Counted from the stretch's first letter, positions 35,276-44,576 are shown. The stretch: 64,000 bases of DNA from Microbacterium testaceum (GCF_003075375.1 NZ_QDFT01000009.1:1-64000); one strand, 5' to 3'. Made by a program: numbers and translations. Notes: generated from the sequence alone by a model not told the origin.

Positions 35276-36193
35276 CTAGACCGGGGTGTGCGCTTCGGCC
35301 TCCGCGACCGCGGGACGACGCCGCGCGCGCGGCGCCATCGTCGTCACCAGCACGCCGCCCACCAGCAGGAGTCCCCCGAGGATCTCGGCCGGCGCCGGGA
35401 TCTGGCCGAGCAGCAGAACCGCGGCGATCATCGCCACCACGGGCGCGAGCAGCACCCACGGGACTACGGCCGCCGAGGGATTGCGGGCGAGCAGGCCGTT
35501 GAAGATCGCGTACCCCGCGAGGGTGCACAGTCCGGCCGTGTACACCGTCGACAGCACGGCCGACCAGCCGAACGCGGCGAGCCCCGCGCCGATCGCGGCG
35601 GGACCGTCGACGGCGAACGCGAGGGCGAGCGCCGGGACGGGGACGACGAGCGCCGACCAGACCGTGAGCGAGAGCGCACCCAGCGGCCCCGGGCCCGCGA
35701 CGACGCCGGCCCGCCGGGACACGACGTTGCCCACCGCCCACGACAGCGCCGCGGCGAGCGCGAGCACCACCGCCAGCGCGGGGGCGTTCCCCCCGCGACC
35801 GGCGGCGACCACCGCGAGGCCGGCCACTCCGATCGCGACGCCCACGCTCTGCCCCGCGGTGGGCCGCTCGCGCAGCACGCCCGCGGCGATGACGACCGTG
35901 AACACCGCCTGCGCCTGCAGCAGCAGTGCCGCCAACCCCGGCTGCAGCCCCAGCGCCAGCGCGGTGTAGAGCAGTCCGAACTGCCCCAGGCTCATGAAGA
36001 GCCCCACTCCCACGACGGTGCGCCAGGACGCCACGGGCCGCGGCACGATCACGACGAAGACCGCGACGACGGCGAAGCGGATCGCGACGAACAGCAGCGG
36101 CGGGATGCCGGCCATCCCCCACTCGATGACGAGGAAGTTGAAGCCCCAGGCGGCGGCCACCCCGGCGGCCAGCATCATGTCGCGTCTGCTCAC
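35276..36193 (-). CDS. EamA/DMT-family transporter
   Basis: A 305-residue membrane protein with about 10 helices and two EamA repeats (AAAWGFNFLVIEWG start; LSWAVGNVVSRRAG at the second repeat). The family exports or imports amino acids and metabolites; EamA members near LysR genes are often amino-acid exporters. GTG at 36193 is preferred, with ATG at 36178 possible. It is divergent from the LysR gene, which probably controls it. Confidence 0.85.
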   Translation of the reverse strand: MSRRDMMLAAGVAAAWGFNFLVIEWGMAGIPPLLFVAIRFAVVAVFVVIVPRPVASWRTVVGVGLFMSLGQFGLLYTALALGLQPGLAALLLQAQAVFTVVIAAGVLRERPTAGQSVGVAIGVAGLAVVAAGRGGNAPALAVVLALAAALSWAVGNVVSRRAGVVAGPGPLGALSLTVWSALVVPVPALALAFAVDGPAAIGAGLAAFGWSAVLSTVYTAGLCTLAGYAIFNGLLARNPSAAVVPWVLLAPVVAMIAAVLLLGQIPAPAEILGGLLLVGGVLVTTMAPRARRRPAVAEAEAHTPV

Positions 36194-36231
36194 GGACCCA
36201 GTCCAGCGGCATCCGTTGTGAAGCACCAGCG

Positions 36232-36254
36232 ACCGTTTCTTCACGAAAAACGGT
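36232..36254. promoter_or_regulatory. Putative LysR operator between divergent genes
   Basis: ACCGTTT (36232-36238) and AAACGGT (36248-36254) form perfect arms around 9 bases; an overlapping pair GTGAAG (36218-36223)/CTTCAC (36239-36244) has 15 bases between. The site abuts the -10-like TAGCAT (36254-36259) of the leaderless lysR mRNA, as expected for autoregulation. Confidence 0.7.
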
Positions 36255-36265
36255 AGCATCGCTGC

Positions 36266-37183
36266 ATGATCGATCTGGATGCCGTCCGATCGCTGCGCAC
36301 GGTCGCCCGCGAGGGGAGCGTGTCGGCGGCCGCCTCGGCCCTGGGCTTCACCCCCTCCGCCGTGTCGCAGCAGATCAAGCGCCTCGAACGCGAGACCGGC
36401 GTGACCCTCCTCGAGCGCGTCGGCCGTGGCGTCGCCCTCACCGACGCCGGGACGCACCTCGTCGTGGGCTCGACGCCGATCCTCGCCGAGCTCGAGAAGC
36501 TGCGCGCCGACCTGCAGGCCGACGGCTCGCCCCGCGGTGCGGTCGCCGGCGACCTGCGGGTCGCAGCCTTCTCGACGGTGGTACGGGGGATGCTGGCGCC
36601 CCTGCTGGTCGACCTCGCCGCCGCGCATCCCGACCTGCGCCTCCTCGTACGCGAGAGCGAGCCGTGGGAGACGGTCGCGCTCGTGGCCTCCGGCCAGCGC
36701 GATCTCGGGATCGCACACCAGTGGGGCGGAGTGGCCCTCGCGATCCCCGAGAACCTCGTCGTCACGCCCCTGTTCACCGACGTCGCCGACGTCATCGTCC
36801 ACCGGAACCACCGCCTCGCCGACCGCGAGGTCGTGCACCCCGCCGACCTCGCCGACGAGGCCTGGGTCGCGACCTTCGAGACCACCATCTGCCGGCAGTG
36901 GCTGCGACGACTGTTCGACGGCATCCGCAATGCACCCCGCGTGGTCTACGAATCCATGGAGTTCGAGAACCACCTCGAGCTCGCGCGCACCGGGGCCGTC
37001 GTGGCGCTCGTGCCGCGGCTCGGACGCGCCGCCCTCGGCGACGACCTGGTCGCGATCCCCACCGCGGCACCGGCCTCCACCCGCGACGTCGTCGCCGTGC
37101 ACCGGCGCTCGCAGGCCGATTCGCCCGCGCTGCGGGTCGCGCTCGAGGCCCTGATCGCCGCGGGACGCGGCCGCCCGCGCTGA
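36266..37183 (+). CDS. LysR-family transcriptional regulator
   Basis: A 305-residue regulator with an N-terminal winged HTH (LRTVAREGSVSAAASALGFTPSAVSQQIKRLE) and a C-terminal substrate-binding-like effector domain (LRLLVRESEPWETVALVASGQRDLGI). It probably controls the divergent EamA transporter and itself through the palindrome at 36232. The ATG lies 12 bases after the start of TAGCAT. Confidence 0.92.
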   Translation: MIDLDAVRSLRTVAREGSVSAAASALGFTPSAVSQQIKRLERETGVTLLERVGRGVALTDAGTHLVVGSTPILAELEKLRADLQADGSPRGAVAGDLRVAAFSTVVRGMLAPLLVDLAAAHPDLRLLVRESEPWETVALVASGQRDLGIAHQWGGVALAIPENLVVTPLFTDVADVIVHRNHRLADREVVHPADLADEAWVATFETTICRQWLRRLFDGIRNAPRVVYESMEFENHLELARTGAVVALVPRLGRAALGDDLVAIPTAAPASTRDVVAVHRRSQADSPALRVALEALIAAGRGRPR

Positions 37184-37300
37184 GCGCTTCCCCGCCCGGG
37201 GGCCTACTCACGGGCCCAGCGGAGCCGTCCGCGACGACGGATTCGCCCAGAATGCGTCACGGCGTGTGCGCATGTCGGGGACAGCGGGCAGACTGGGCGC

Positions 37301-38947
37301 ATGAGCAGTCGCGCAGGACAGCCCGCCGAGGCATCCGATCTCATCGACATCGACGAACTGATCGCCGCTTACTACGACCGCAAACCGGATGCCACGGTGC
37401 CCGAGCAGCGCGTCGCCTTCGGCACCAGCGGCCACCGTGGATCGTCGCTGAGCACCAGCTTCAACGAGGACCACATCCTCGCGACCACCCAGGCGATCGT
37501 GGACTACCGCGCCGCGCAGGGCATCACCGGCCCCCTCTTCCTCGGCCGCGACACCCACGGTCTGTCGCTGCCGGCTGAGCGCAGCGCGATCGAGGTTCTC
37601 GTCGCCAACGGCGTCGACGTGCGCGTGGACGCCCGCGACTCGTGGGTGCCGACCCCCGCGCTCAGCCACGCGATCCTCACCTACAACCGCGACCGTGCCG
37701 CCGACGACGCGGGCCGCTCGGACGGCATCGTCGTGACCCCCTCGCACAACCCGCCCCGCGACGGCGGATTCAAGTACAACCCCCCGCACGGCGGCCCCGC
37801 CGACACCGACGCGACCGGCTGGATCGCCGACCGCGCCAATGCGCTGATCGCCGCCGGGCTCGAGGGCGTGCAGCGCACCCCGCACGCCGACATCGACCTC
37901 GAGAGCCTGGGCCAGTACGACTTCCGCGACGCGTACGTGCGGGATCTGGCATCCATCATCGACGTGGACGCGATCAAGAACGCCGGCGTGCGCATCGGCG
38001 CCGACCCGCTGGGTGGCGCATCGGTCGAGTATTGGGCGCTCATCGCCGAGGTCTACGGCCTCGACCTCACGGTCGTGAACCCCGAGGTCGACCCGACGTG
38101 GAAGTTCATGACGCTCGACTGGGACGAGAAGATCCGCATGGATCCCTCGTCCCCCTCGGCCATGGCCTCGCTCGTCGCCGCGCGCGACGAGTACGACATC
38201 CTCACGGGCAACGACGCCGACGCGGACCGCCACGGCATCGTCACGCCCGACGCGGGTCTGATGAACCCCAACCACTACCTGGCCGTCGCGATCGACTACC
38301 TCTTCTCGCACCGCGACGGATGGCCGACGGATGCCGCCGTGGGCAAGACCCTCGTGTCGTCGATGATCATCGACCGCGTCGCCGCCTCGCTCGGCAAGAC
38401 GCTCCTCGAGGTGCCGGTCGGCTTCAAGTGGTTCGTCCCCGGCCTGCTCGACGGATCCGTCGCCTTCGGCGGCGAGGAGTCCGCCGGAGCGTCGTTCCTG
38501 CGCAAGGACGGCACCGTCTGGACCACCGACAAGGACGGCATCCTGCTCTGCCTGCTCGCCGCCGAGATCCTCGCCGTCACCGGCAAGACGCCCTCGCAGC
38601 GCTACGCCGAGCTCGAGGCGGAGTTCGGCGCGTCGGCGTACCAGCGGGTCGACGCCCCGGCCTCGCCCGCGCAGAAGTCGGCCCTGTCCAAGCTGTCTCC
38701 GGATGCCGTCTCGGCCACCGAGCTGGCGGGTGAGCCCATCACGGCCAAGCTGTCGCACGCGCCGGGCAACGGCGCCGCGATCGGCGGCCTCAAGGTGCAG
38801 ACCGAGTCGGCGTGGTTCGCCGCCCGACCCTCGGGCACCGAGGACGTCTACAAGCTGTACGCGGAGTCGCTGCGCGGCGAGGACCACCTGCGCGAGGTGC
38901 AGGAAGAGGCGCGGGCCGTCGTTTCGGCCGCCCTCGGCCAGGCCTGA
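37301..38947 (+). CDS. pgm: Phosphoglucomutase (alpha-D-glucose phosphate-specific)
   Basis: A 548-residue alpha-phosphohexomutase interconverting glucose 1- and 6-phosphate. Catalytic serine Ser148 lies in [10 protein letters not shown]; the Mg-binding loop is [10 protein letters not shown], the sugar-binding loop [11 protein letters not shown], and the phosphate-binding loop [10 protein letters not shown]. Length matches E. coli Pgm. It links galactose (Leloir) and glycogen metabolism, which fits the galactoside systems nearby. A CAGACT box begins 12 bases before the ATG. Confidence 0.95.
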   Translation: MSSRAGQPAEASDLIDIDELIAAYYDRKPDATVPEQRVAFGTSGHRGSSLSTSFNEDHILATTQAIVDYRAAQGITGPLFLGRDTHGLSLPAERSAIEVLVANGVDVRVDARDSWVPTPALSHAILTYNRDRAADDAGRSDGIVVTPSHNPPRDGGFKYNPPHGGPADTDATGWIADRANALIAAGLEGVQRTPHADIDLESLGQYDFRDAYVRDLASIIDVDAIKNAGVRIGADPLGGASVEYWALIAEVYGLDLTVVNPEVDPTWKFMTLDWDEKIRMDPSSPSAMASLVAARDEYDILTGNDADADRHGIVTPDAGLMNPNHYLAVAIDYLFSHRDGWPTDAAVGKTLVSSMIIDRVAASLGKTLLEVPVGFKWFVPGLLDGSVAFGGEESAGASFLRKDGTVWTTDKDGILLCLLAAEILAVTGKTPSQRYAELEAEFGASAYQRVDAPASPAQKSALSKLSPDAVSATELAGEPITAKLSHAPGNGAAIGGLKVQTESAWFAARPSGTEDVYKLYAESLRGEDHLREVQEEARAVVSAALGQA

Positions 38948-38971
38948 CGTACGGTCTTCTCAGCGGCGTCG

Positions 38972-39002
38972 CCCCTCGCGGGCGGCGCCGCTTTCGCGTG
39001 CG
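38972..39002 (+). terminator. Terminator after pgm
   Basis: AGCGGCG (38972-38978) with CGCCGCT (38996-39002), plus GCC/GGC inside, followed by TTTCG. Confidence 0.7.
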
Positions 39003-39012
39003 CCCGCGGCGC

Positions 39013-39120
39013 GCGCGGAGTGCGGGGGCGCGGGGGTGCGCGGGGCGCGGGGGTGCGGGGGGGGGCGCGGGGGTGCGGGGCGCCGGGGGCGCCGGGGATG
39101 CCGGGGGCCCGGGGTCGCGA
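39013..39120 (+). repeat. G-tract low-complexity block
   Basis: Irregular repeats of GCGGGGGTGCGGGGC-like units on the + strand, with more than ten runs of four or more G. Potential G-quadruplex. No coding signal. Confidence 0.8.
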
Positions 39121-39145
39121 CGGCGCGGGCGCGCGCGGGTCGGTG

Positions 39146-39222
39146 CTCGCCGATAAACGCCGATCCGTGCGAAACATGCGGCAACGCCGCGTGTGTGAGC
39201 ACGGAGGGCGTTTATCGGCGAG
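39146..39222. repeat. 77-bp palindromic element, copy 1
   Basis: A nearly full-length hairpin. The outer 16-bp perfect stem is CTCGCCGATAAACGCC (39146-39161) with 39207-39222. The middle stem is TCCGTGC (39164-39170) with GCACGGA (39199-39205). The inner stem is ACATGCGGC (39174-39182) with GCCGCGTGT (39186-39194), with one G-T pair. A second copy lies 139 bases downstream. Confidence 0.9.
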
Positions 39223-39284
39223 AGGGCAGCGGACCTCCGCCGCGCAGGAACCCCGCGGCGCGCGCGCCCGACCGTCCCGCCCGC

Positions 39285-39361
39285 CACGCCGATAAACGCC
39301 GATCCGTGCGAAACACGCGGTGACGCCGCGTGTTTCAGCACTGAGGGCGTTTATCGGCGAG
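39285..39361. repeat. 77-bp palindromic element, copy 2
   Basis: Same architecture: outer stem CGCCGATAAACGCC (39287-39300) with 39346-39359; inner stem GAAACACGCGG (39310-39320) with CCGCGTGTTTC (39326-39336), now a perfect 11 bp. Several differences from copy 1 in the inner stem keep or improve pairing, which argues that the folded form matters. Confidence 0.9.
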
Positions 39362-39370
39362 GGGGGGCGG

Positions 39371-39418
39371 GGATGCCGCGGCCCCGACGCTCCGCAGAAC
39401 GTCGGGGCCGTGGCATCC
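39371..39418. terminator. Bidirectional terminator between pgm and alcohol dehydrogenase
   Basis: A 19-bp stem (39371-39389 with 39400-39418) with one G-T pair and a 10-base loop; it begins GGATGCC and ends GGCATCC. It serves the leftward alcohol dehydrogenase and backs up the pgm terminator. Confidence 0.88.
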
Positions 39419-39433
39419 GGGCCGGATCGGGGA

Positions 39434-40480
39434 TCAGGCGGGGGCGAAGGTCTTCGCGTCGATGACGAAGCGGTAGCGCACGTCGCTCTTCAGCACGCGC
39501 TCGTAGGCCTCGTTGATCTGGTCGGCCGAGATGAGCTCGGTCTCGGGCGCGATGCCGTTCTCGGCGCAGAAGTCGAGCATCTCCTGGGTCTCGCGGATGC
39601 CGCCGATCGACGAACCCGCGAAGGAACGACGGTTGGTGAACAGCGTGAAGACCTGGATGGGCAGCGGCTCCGGCGGGGCGCCGACGTTGACCATTGTGCC
39701 GTTCAGCGCCAGCAGACCCAGGTACTGCTTGAGGTCGAGCGGCGCGCTGACGGTGTTGATGATGAGGTCGAAGTGCTTCTTCAGCTTGTCGAAGGTCTCG
39801 TCGTCCTTCGTCGCGTAGTAGTGGTCGGCGCCCATCTTCAGGCCGTCGTCCTTCTTGCTCAGCGTCTGCGAGAGCACGGTGACCTCGGCGCCCATGGCGT
39901 GGGCGATCTTGACGGCCATGTGGCCGAGACCGCCGAGGCCGACGACCGCGACCTTCTTGCCGGGGCCGGCGTTCCAGTGGTTCAGCGGCGAGTAGGTCGT
40001 GATGCCGGCGCACAGCAGCGGCGCGGCCTTCTCGTAGGGGATCGACTCGGGCACGCGCAGCACGAAGTGCTCGTCGACGACGATCTTCTCGCTGTAGCCG
40101 CCCTGCGTGATCGTGCCGTCGACGTCCTTGGCGCCGTACGTGCCGATGTTGCCCTTCTCGCAGTACTGCTCCTCGCCCGCGAGGCAGTTCTCGCACTCGC
40201 GGCACGAGTTGACCATGCAGCCGACGCCGACGCGGTCGCCGACCTTGTGGCTGGTGACCTCGGAGCCGACTTCGGCGACGGTGCCGACGATCTCGTGGCC
40301 GACGGTCAGCGGGTAGGGCACCTGGCCCCACTCGCCCCGGATGGTGTGGATGTCGGAGTGGCAGATGCCGGCGTAGGCGATGTCGATCAGGACGTCCTTC
40401 GGGCCGACCTCACGGCGCTCGATGGTCGTGGGCTCAAGGGGTGAGGTCGCGGACGACGCCGCGTAGGCGTTGACGTGCAT
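39434..40480 (-). CDS. Zinc-dependent NAD(P) alcohol dehydrogenase
   Basis: A 348-residue medium-chain dehydrogenase of the YahK/cinnamyl-alcohol type. Catalytic zinc ligands lie in [16 protein letters not shown] and GHEIVG, structural zinc cysteines in [15 protein letters not shown], and the Rossmann motif is [15 protein letters not shown]. These enzymes reduce aldehydes with NADPH; here possibly sugar- or lignin-derived aldehydes (inference). GAGGAG precedes the ATG. A palindrome at 40549 lies in its upstream region. Confidence 0.93.
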   Translation of the reverse strand: MHVNAYAASSATSPLEPTTIERREVGPKDVLIDIAYAGICHSDIHTIRGEWGQVPYPLTVGHEIVGTVAEVGSEVTSHKVGDRVGVGCMVNSCRECENCLAGEEQYCEKGNIGTYGAKDVDGTITQGGYSEKIVVDEHFVLRVPESIPYEKAAPLLCAGITTYSPLNHWNAGPGKKVAVVGLGGLGHMAVKIAHAMGAEVTVLSQTLSKKDDGLKMGADHYYATKDDETFDKLKKHFDLIINTVSAPLDLKQYLGLLALNGTMVNVGAPPEPLPIQVFTLFTNRRSFAGSSIGGIRETQEMLDFCAENGIAPETELISADQINEAYERVLKSDVRYRFVIDAKTFAPA

Positions 40481-40548
40481 GGGTCTCCTCGGTGGGGTCT
40501 ATTGGGACGGGTTCCATTGTGCTCTCGCCGGGTCGCGAAAAGACGGGC

Positions 40549-40564
40549 TTGCACGCACGTGCAA
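40549..40564. promoter_or_regulatory. Palindrome upstream of alcohol dehydrogenase
   Basis: TTGCACGCACGTGCAA: 7-bp perfect arms with two central bases, 69 bases upstream of the dehydrogenase start. It looks like an operator; the regulator is unknown. Confidence 0.5.
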
Positions 40565-40585
40565 ACGGGTGAAGGACGACGCCGG

Positions 40586-40624
40586 GGGCCGCGCCGGTCG
40601 CCTTCGAACGATCCGACGCGGCCC
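40586..40624 (-). terminator. Hairpin after the GH30 gene
   Basis: GGGCCGCG (40586-40593) with CGCGGCCC (40617-40624); the 23-base loop contains TTCGAA. It lies just past the GH30 stop, leftward. Confidence 0.6.
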
Positions 40625-40632
40625 TCTGACGT

Positions 40633-43600
40633 TCAGACCCGCGAGCGGCGGCGGCGCAGCACCACCGCGCCCGCACCGGCCAGCAGCAGCACGAGGGCGG
40701 TGATCGCCGTGGCCGTCACGCCTTCGGCGTTCAGACCCGTCGCCGCGAGAGGCCGACCCGAGGCCTTTCCGGCCGCGTCGGTCGCGCCCGGAGTGCCCGC
40801 CCCGGTACCACCGCCCGTTCCCGTGCCGGTCCCCGCGCCGGGGGCGCCCGCGCCCGGGGCGCCCGTGCCGGGGGTCACGCCGCCGGAACCGCCCGTGTCG
40901 GGAGTGCCGCCGTTCGACCCACCCGTGCTCGGGTCGACCACCGCGGCCGGGACCAGCACGCCCGAGCGGCTCTTACCGTCCTGGAACCCGGATGCCGTCG
41001 CCGTCACCGCGACGCTGATCTCGCGACCCGCGTCCGCGGCGGTCAGCGCGTAGGCGTCGGCCGTGGCGCCGTCGATCGGCGATCCGTCGCGCAGCCACGC
41101 GAAGGCCAGGACGGCATCCGCGGGATCGGTGGTCGCCGTGGCCCGCACGGTCGATCCCACGCGCGGCTCTCCGGTGACGACCGGAGTGCCCACGCCCACG
41201 GCACGGTTCACCGTCACCGTGTACGTGCGCGCCATCCCGTCGGGGGCGGTCACCTCGACCGTGCCAACGCCGCCGACCGCACGTGCGGCCGGATCGGTCG
41301 CGCCCGGCTGCGTGACGACGACGCGTGCGTCCTCGTCCACGGCGAGCGCGTGCAGGCTCGGCCAGGCCGCCCCGGTGGAGGTGACCGTGTACGCGAGGGT
41401 GTCGGGGTCGAAGCCCGCGACGGGCTCGTCGCCGACCGTCAGCCGCGCCAGATCGGCGATGCCGGCGGGGGCGGGGGCGGCCGCGTAGATCTCGACCTCG
41501 GACACGATCATGTGCGTCTGCGGGCGCGCGGTCATGACCACGCGCACCTCGTCGGCCGCACCCGTGAGCGGCACGCTCACGCGCGGCGCACCGCTCGCGG
41601 GATCGGGAACCGGCGTGGCCGCGCCCGGCACCCACTCGCCGTCGGCGAGACGGTGGTCCACCCGGATCGAGGTGGGCCAGCTGAGGGTCGCTCCGTCGCG
41701 GTAGAACTGCACGTCGACGTGCGTGAGCGTCTCGCGCTGGGCCAGACGGTAGCTCAGCGTGTCCTGCTCGTTCTTGGTGCCCGAACGCCAGTTCGACCAT
41801 CCCTTGTCGGTCATGCTGCCATTGATGGTGTTGCGGACGTCGTACTGCGCGCTCTCGGTGAACGTCGCTGCCGGCTGGCTCTGCGGGGCGACGTTGTGCT
41901 CCGAGGCGGCCGTGACGATGACCGTCAGGCGCGCCGGCAGTTTCTCGCCGCTGGGCCCCGTCGCCACGCCGGCGACCTCGACGGTCCCCGGTGCCGCGAA
42001 CGACGCGTCACTCAGTCCGTCCCAGCTCCACACGACGGGCACCCCGTACCCCGCGCCCGAGGGGCGCAGTTCGGCCTGGACCTCGGCATCCGCCTGCTTC
42101 TGCACGGTGCCGAGGGCGCTGCCGGCGGGGACGGTGACCGACGCCGGCCGCGTCGCGGTGAACGCGCCGACCTCAACCGTCGCGGTCGCCTCGAAGGGCG
42201 CTCCGAAAAGGTCGGTGCCGGTGCCGCGTACCTGGACCGTGCCGGGGCGCGAGAAGTCCACGCCCTCGAGCTGCCACGTCACCGCGGCGCTGCGCGGCGT
42301 CGAACCGCCGTAGCGCAGGGCGACCGTCTCGGGCAGCGTCGGCGTGACGCCGACAGCGGTGGCGACCGAGACCGGCTTGGCGCCGACGACGGCCGTTCCG
42401 GCGATGCGCCACTGCTGATTGCCGCCGCCGTTGGACGTCCACAGACCGACCGCCGCCCCGGGCGTGGAGCTGCCGCCGTTGACGTCGAGCACGCGTTCGG
42501 CCGCGACGTTCAGGACCGAGTAGTACGTGCCGTCGACGGTGGATGCCATCCACTGCAGGGAGGGGTCGGCCGCCGCCGCGGTCAGGTCGGCGTCGACGAG
42601 CGCGGTGCCGCCGCCCCGTGAGGCGAGGAACTTCCCCGTGCCGTTCTGCAGCGTGAAGCGGTGCCGGTTGGTGCCCTCACCGTCGATCGTGCGCACGGTC
42701 CAGGACTGCGCGCGCGCAGCCTCGGCCGTCGTGGCCGGGGCCCGGACGGCCAGGGTCGACGACGCGTCGAGGGCGAGGCCGCTCTGCAGTCCCGTCAGCT
42801 GAACGGTCCGACCGTCGCGCAAGGCGGCGGCGTCGGCGGAGACACCCGAGACCCCGTCGATCTGGAAGGTCACCACCGACTTCGCGGGGATGGTGAGGGT
42901 GGCGGTGCGGGATGCCGTGTCCACGGCGACCGGTTCTCCGCGCACGAGCGCGTTCGAGGACGGCGCCTCGACGGTCGACTGGGTCGTCACGATCGGGGTG
43001 ACCGTCGCCCCGGGAGCGATCGCCCCGAAGTCGCGCAGGTCGATCTCGACGGTGCGGTCCGCGTCCTCGGCGTTGACGTGGACGATGGTCGCGCCCGTGC
43101 CGTCGGCGTCGAGCGCCGCGGTGGACTGCGCGTCGTCGGTCGCCATCAGGTGCGCCCCGGGTGTGATGAAGTGGGTGAAGTTGCGCACGGTGTTGAACTT
43201 CTCGTTGGTCAGCACCTTGCACGAGGGGTCGGCCTCGCCGTCCGCGATCCGTCGCTCGGACTCGCCCTCGGCGTTGCAGTCGAAGTCGATGAAGACGCTG
43301 CCCCAGTTCAGCTTCTCGACCTTCTCCATGTTGTAGAGGTCTTCGACGGGCTGCCAGAACACCCACGCGTCCGGCTCGAGCTCGCGCAGGTCGCCCACGA
43401 TGTGCTGCGCCATGCCGATGCCGTTGTCGATGTCGTTCGTGACGAAGCCCTTGTCCTGCGCGGTCCAGTTGCCCTCGACCTCGCTCATCCACAGCGGCTT
43501 GTCCGCGGCCTTGGCGATGTCACGGACCACCGGACGCCCGTCGGTGCCGTAGGTGTGGACGTTCAGCTGGTCCACGAGCGCCTTGGACTGCGCCGACCAC

Positions 43601-44538
43601 GCGTTCCAGTTGGTGGCGAAGATGCCGGGGTTGGTCTCGTCCATCGCCGAGATGACGGCGTCGGTCGTAGTGCTCGGCTGCGCCAGACGCGCCGCGAGCG
43701 CTTTGACCATGGCATCCTGCGCCTGCGGTCCGATGTGAGCGCCCTCTTGACGTCCACCGGTCGGCCAGGTCGCGCCGTCGGGGATCTGCGTCGACCAGTA
43801 GTTGGTGTTGGGCTCGTTGAACGGATCGATCGTGTCGAAGGTGATGCCGTGCTTCTTCTCGAGCTCATCGACGACGGTGACGAGGTAGCCGGCGAACTTG
43901 TCCATGTCGGCCGGGGCGAGTTGCTCGCTGGTGGCGTTGTTGATGCCTCCCGAGGCGTAGCCGCTCTGCGTGAGGAAGTACGGCGGCGAGTTGCTGAACG
44001 CCTCCCAGTGGGTGACCTTGTTCTTCAGCGCGTCGAGCCACCAGCGCTGACCGGCATCGGCGTCGAAGTCGTACGAGGCGGGGTCGTCCGGATTCCAGGC
44101 CGCCTTGTAGCGGTCGCGATCGGCGTAGGTCGAGGTGATCGGCCCGTTCGCGTCGCTCGCGGCGAGGTCGGGGTTCCAGAATCCCGGCACCGCTCCACCC
44201 GGGCGCAGGTACGAGGGAACGTCGGTGGCGTTGCCGCCACCGATGTTGTACCGGGCGATGTTGAGGTTGAGCCCGTCGTCGCCGAACACGGCGTCGTAGA
44301 GCTTCTGCCGGACGTCGGCGGGATAGCCGCCGGTCGCGTTAGCGAACCAGACGAGGCTCGTGCCCCACCCCTCGAAGGGCTTCTCGGACGCGGTGGCGGG
44401 ATTGGGGGTGATGCGCACGGGCGCGGACCCGGCCGCGTGGGCCGGAGGGGGTGCCACGGCGGCCGCGGCTCCGAGCGCGCCGGCGGCCAGGGCCACGGCG
44501 CAGGTCATCGACAGCAGTCGAATCGACGTCATCGTCAT
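40633..44538 (-). CDS. Surface-anchored GH30 glycosidase (endo-beta-1,6-galactanase-like), multidomain
   Basis: A 1301-residue extracellular enzyme. It has a signal peptide (about 1-36, PAHAA) and a GH30 barrel plus beta domain (about 45-560) with predicted acid/base Glu242 (DPFNEPNTNYW) and nucleophile Glu353 (LWMSEVEGNW). The opening FEGWGTSLVWFANATGGYP resembles GH30 subfamily 5, whose characterised members cut beta-1,6-galactan side chains of arabinogalactan proteins. Then come a ricin-type trefoil (about 575-712), two Ig-like domains (725-878), an F5/8-type carbohydrate-binding domain (880-1020), a cadherin-like strand domain, another Ig-like domain, a Gly-rich linker, LAATG, a membrane helix and RRRRSR. 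Tandem operators lie upstream. ATG at 44532 is an alternative start. Confidence 0.85.
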   Translation of the reverse strand: MTMTSIRLLSMTCAVALAAGALGAAAAVAPPPAHAAGSAPVRITPNPATASEKPFEGWGTSLVWFANATGGYPADVRQKLYDAVFGDDGLNLNIARYNIGGGNATDVPSYLRPGGAVPGFWNPDLAASDANGPITSTYADRDRYKAAWNPDDPASYDFDADAGQRWWLDALKNKVTHWEAFSNSPPYFLTQSGYASGGINNATSEQLAPADMDKFAGYLVTVVDELEKKHGITFDTIDPFNEPNTNYWSTQIPDGATWPTGGRQEGAHIGPQAQDAMVKALAARLAQPSTTTDAVISAMDETNPGIFATNWNAWSAQSKALVDQLNVHTYGTDGRPVVRDIAKAADKPLWMSEVEGNWTAQDKGFVTNDIDNGIGMAQHIVGDLRELEPDAWVFWQPVEDLYNMEKVEKLNWGSVFIDFDCNAEGESERRIADGEADPSCKVLTNEKFNTVRNFTHFITPGAHLMATDDAQSTAALDADGTGATIVHVNAEDADRTVEIDLRDFGAIAPGATVTPIVTTQSTVEAPSSNALVRGEPVAVDTASRTATLTIPAKSVVTFQIDGVSGVSADAAALRDGRTVQLTGLQSGLALDASSTLAVRAPATTAEAARAQSWTVRTIDGEGTNRHRFTLQNGTGKFLASRGGGTALVDADLTAAAADPSLQWMASTVDGTYYSVLNVAAERVLDVNGGSSTPGAAVGLWTSNGGGNQQWRIAGTAVVGAKPVSVATAVGVTPTLPETVALRYGGSTPRSAAVTWQLEGVDFSRPGTVQVRGTGTDLFGAPFEATATVEVGAFTATRPASVTVPAGSALGTVQKQADAEVQAELRPSGAGYGVPVVWSWDGLSDASFAAPGTVEVAGVATGPSGEKLPARLTVIVTAASEHNVAPQSQPAATFTESAQYDVRNTINGSMTDKGWSNWRSGTKNEQDTLSYRLAQRETLTHVDVQFYRDGATLSWPTSIRVDHRLADGEWVPGAATPVPDPASGAPRVSVPLTGAADEVRVVMTARPQTHMIVSEVEIYAAAPAPAGIADLARLTVGDEPVAGFDPDTLAYTVTSTGAAWPSLHALAVDEDARVVVTQPGATDPAARAVGGVGTVEVTAPDGMARTYTVTVNRAVGVGTPVVTGEPRVGSTVRATATTDPADAVLAFAWLRDGSPIDGATADAYALTAADAGREISVAVTATASGFQDGKSRSGVLVPAAVVDPSTGGSNGGTPDTGGSGGVTPGTGAPGAGAPGAGTGTGTGGGTGAGTPGATDAAGKASGRPLAATGLNAEGVTATAITALVLLLAGAGAVVLRRRRSRV

Positions 44539-44576
44539 TCCGATCCGGTCGCATCGGCGCGACCTCGGTGGGGGCG

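Noticed and set aside
38790-39341. Open frames across the G-tract and palindrome region
   Set aside because: Arise from low-complexity GC repeats; Ala/Pro/Arg-only translations, no ribosome site.
39146-39361. Two 77-bp repeats as a mini CRISPR or attachment sites
   Set aside because: Only two copies, fully palindromic, separated by non-spacer-like DNA, with no integrase or tRNA target nearby.
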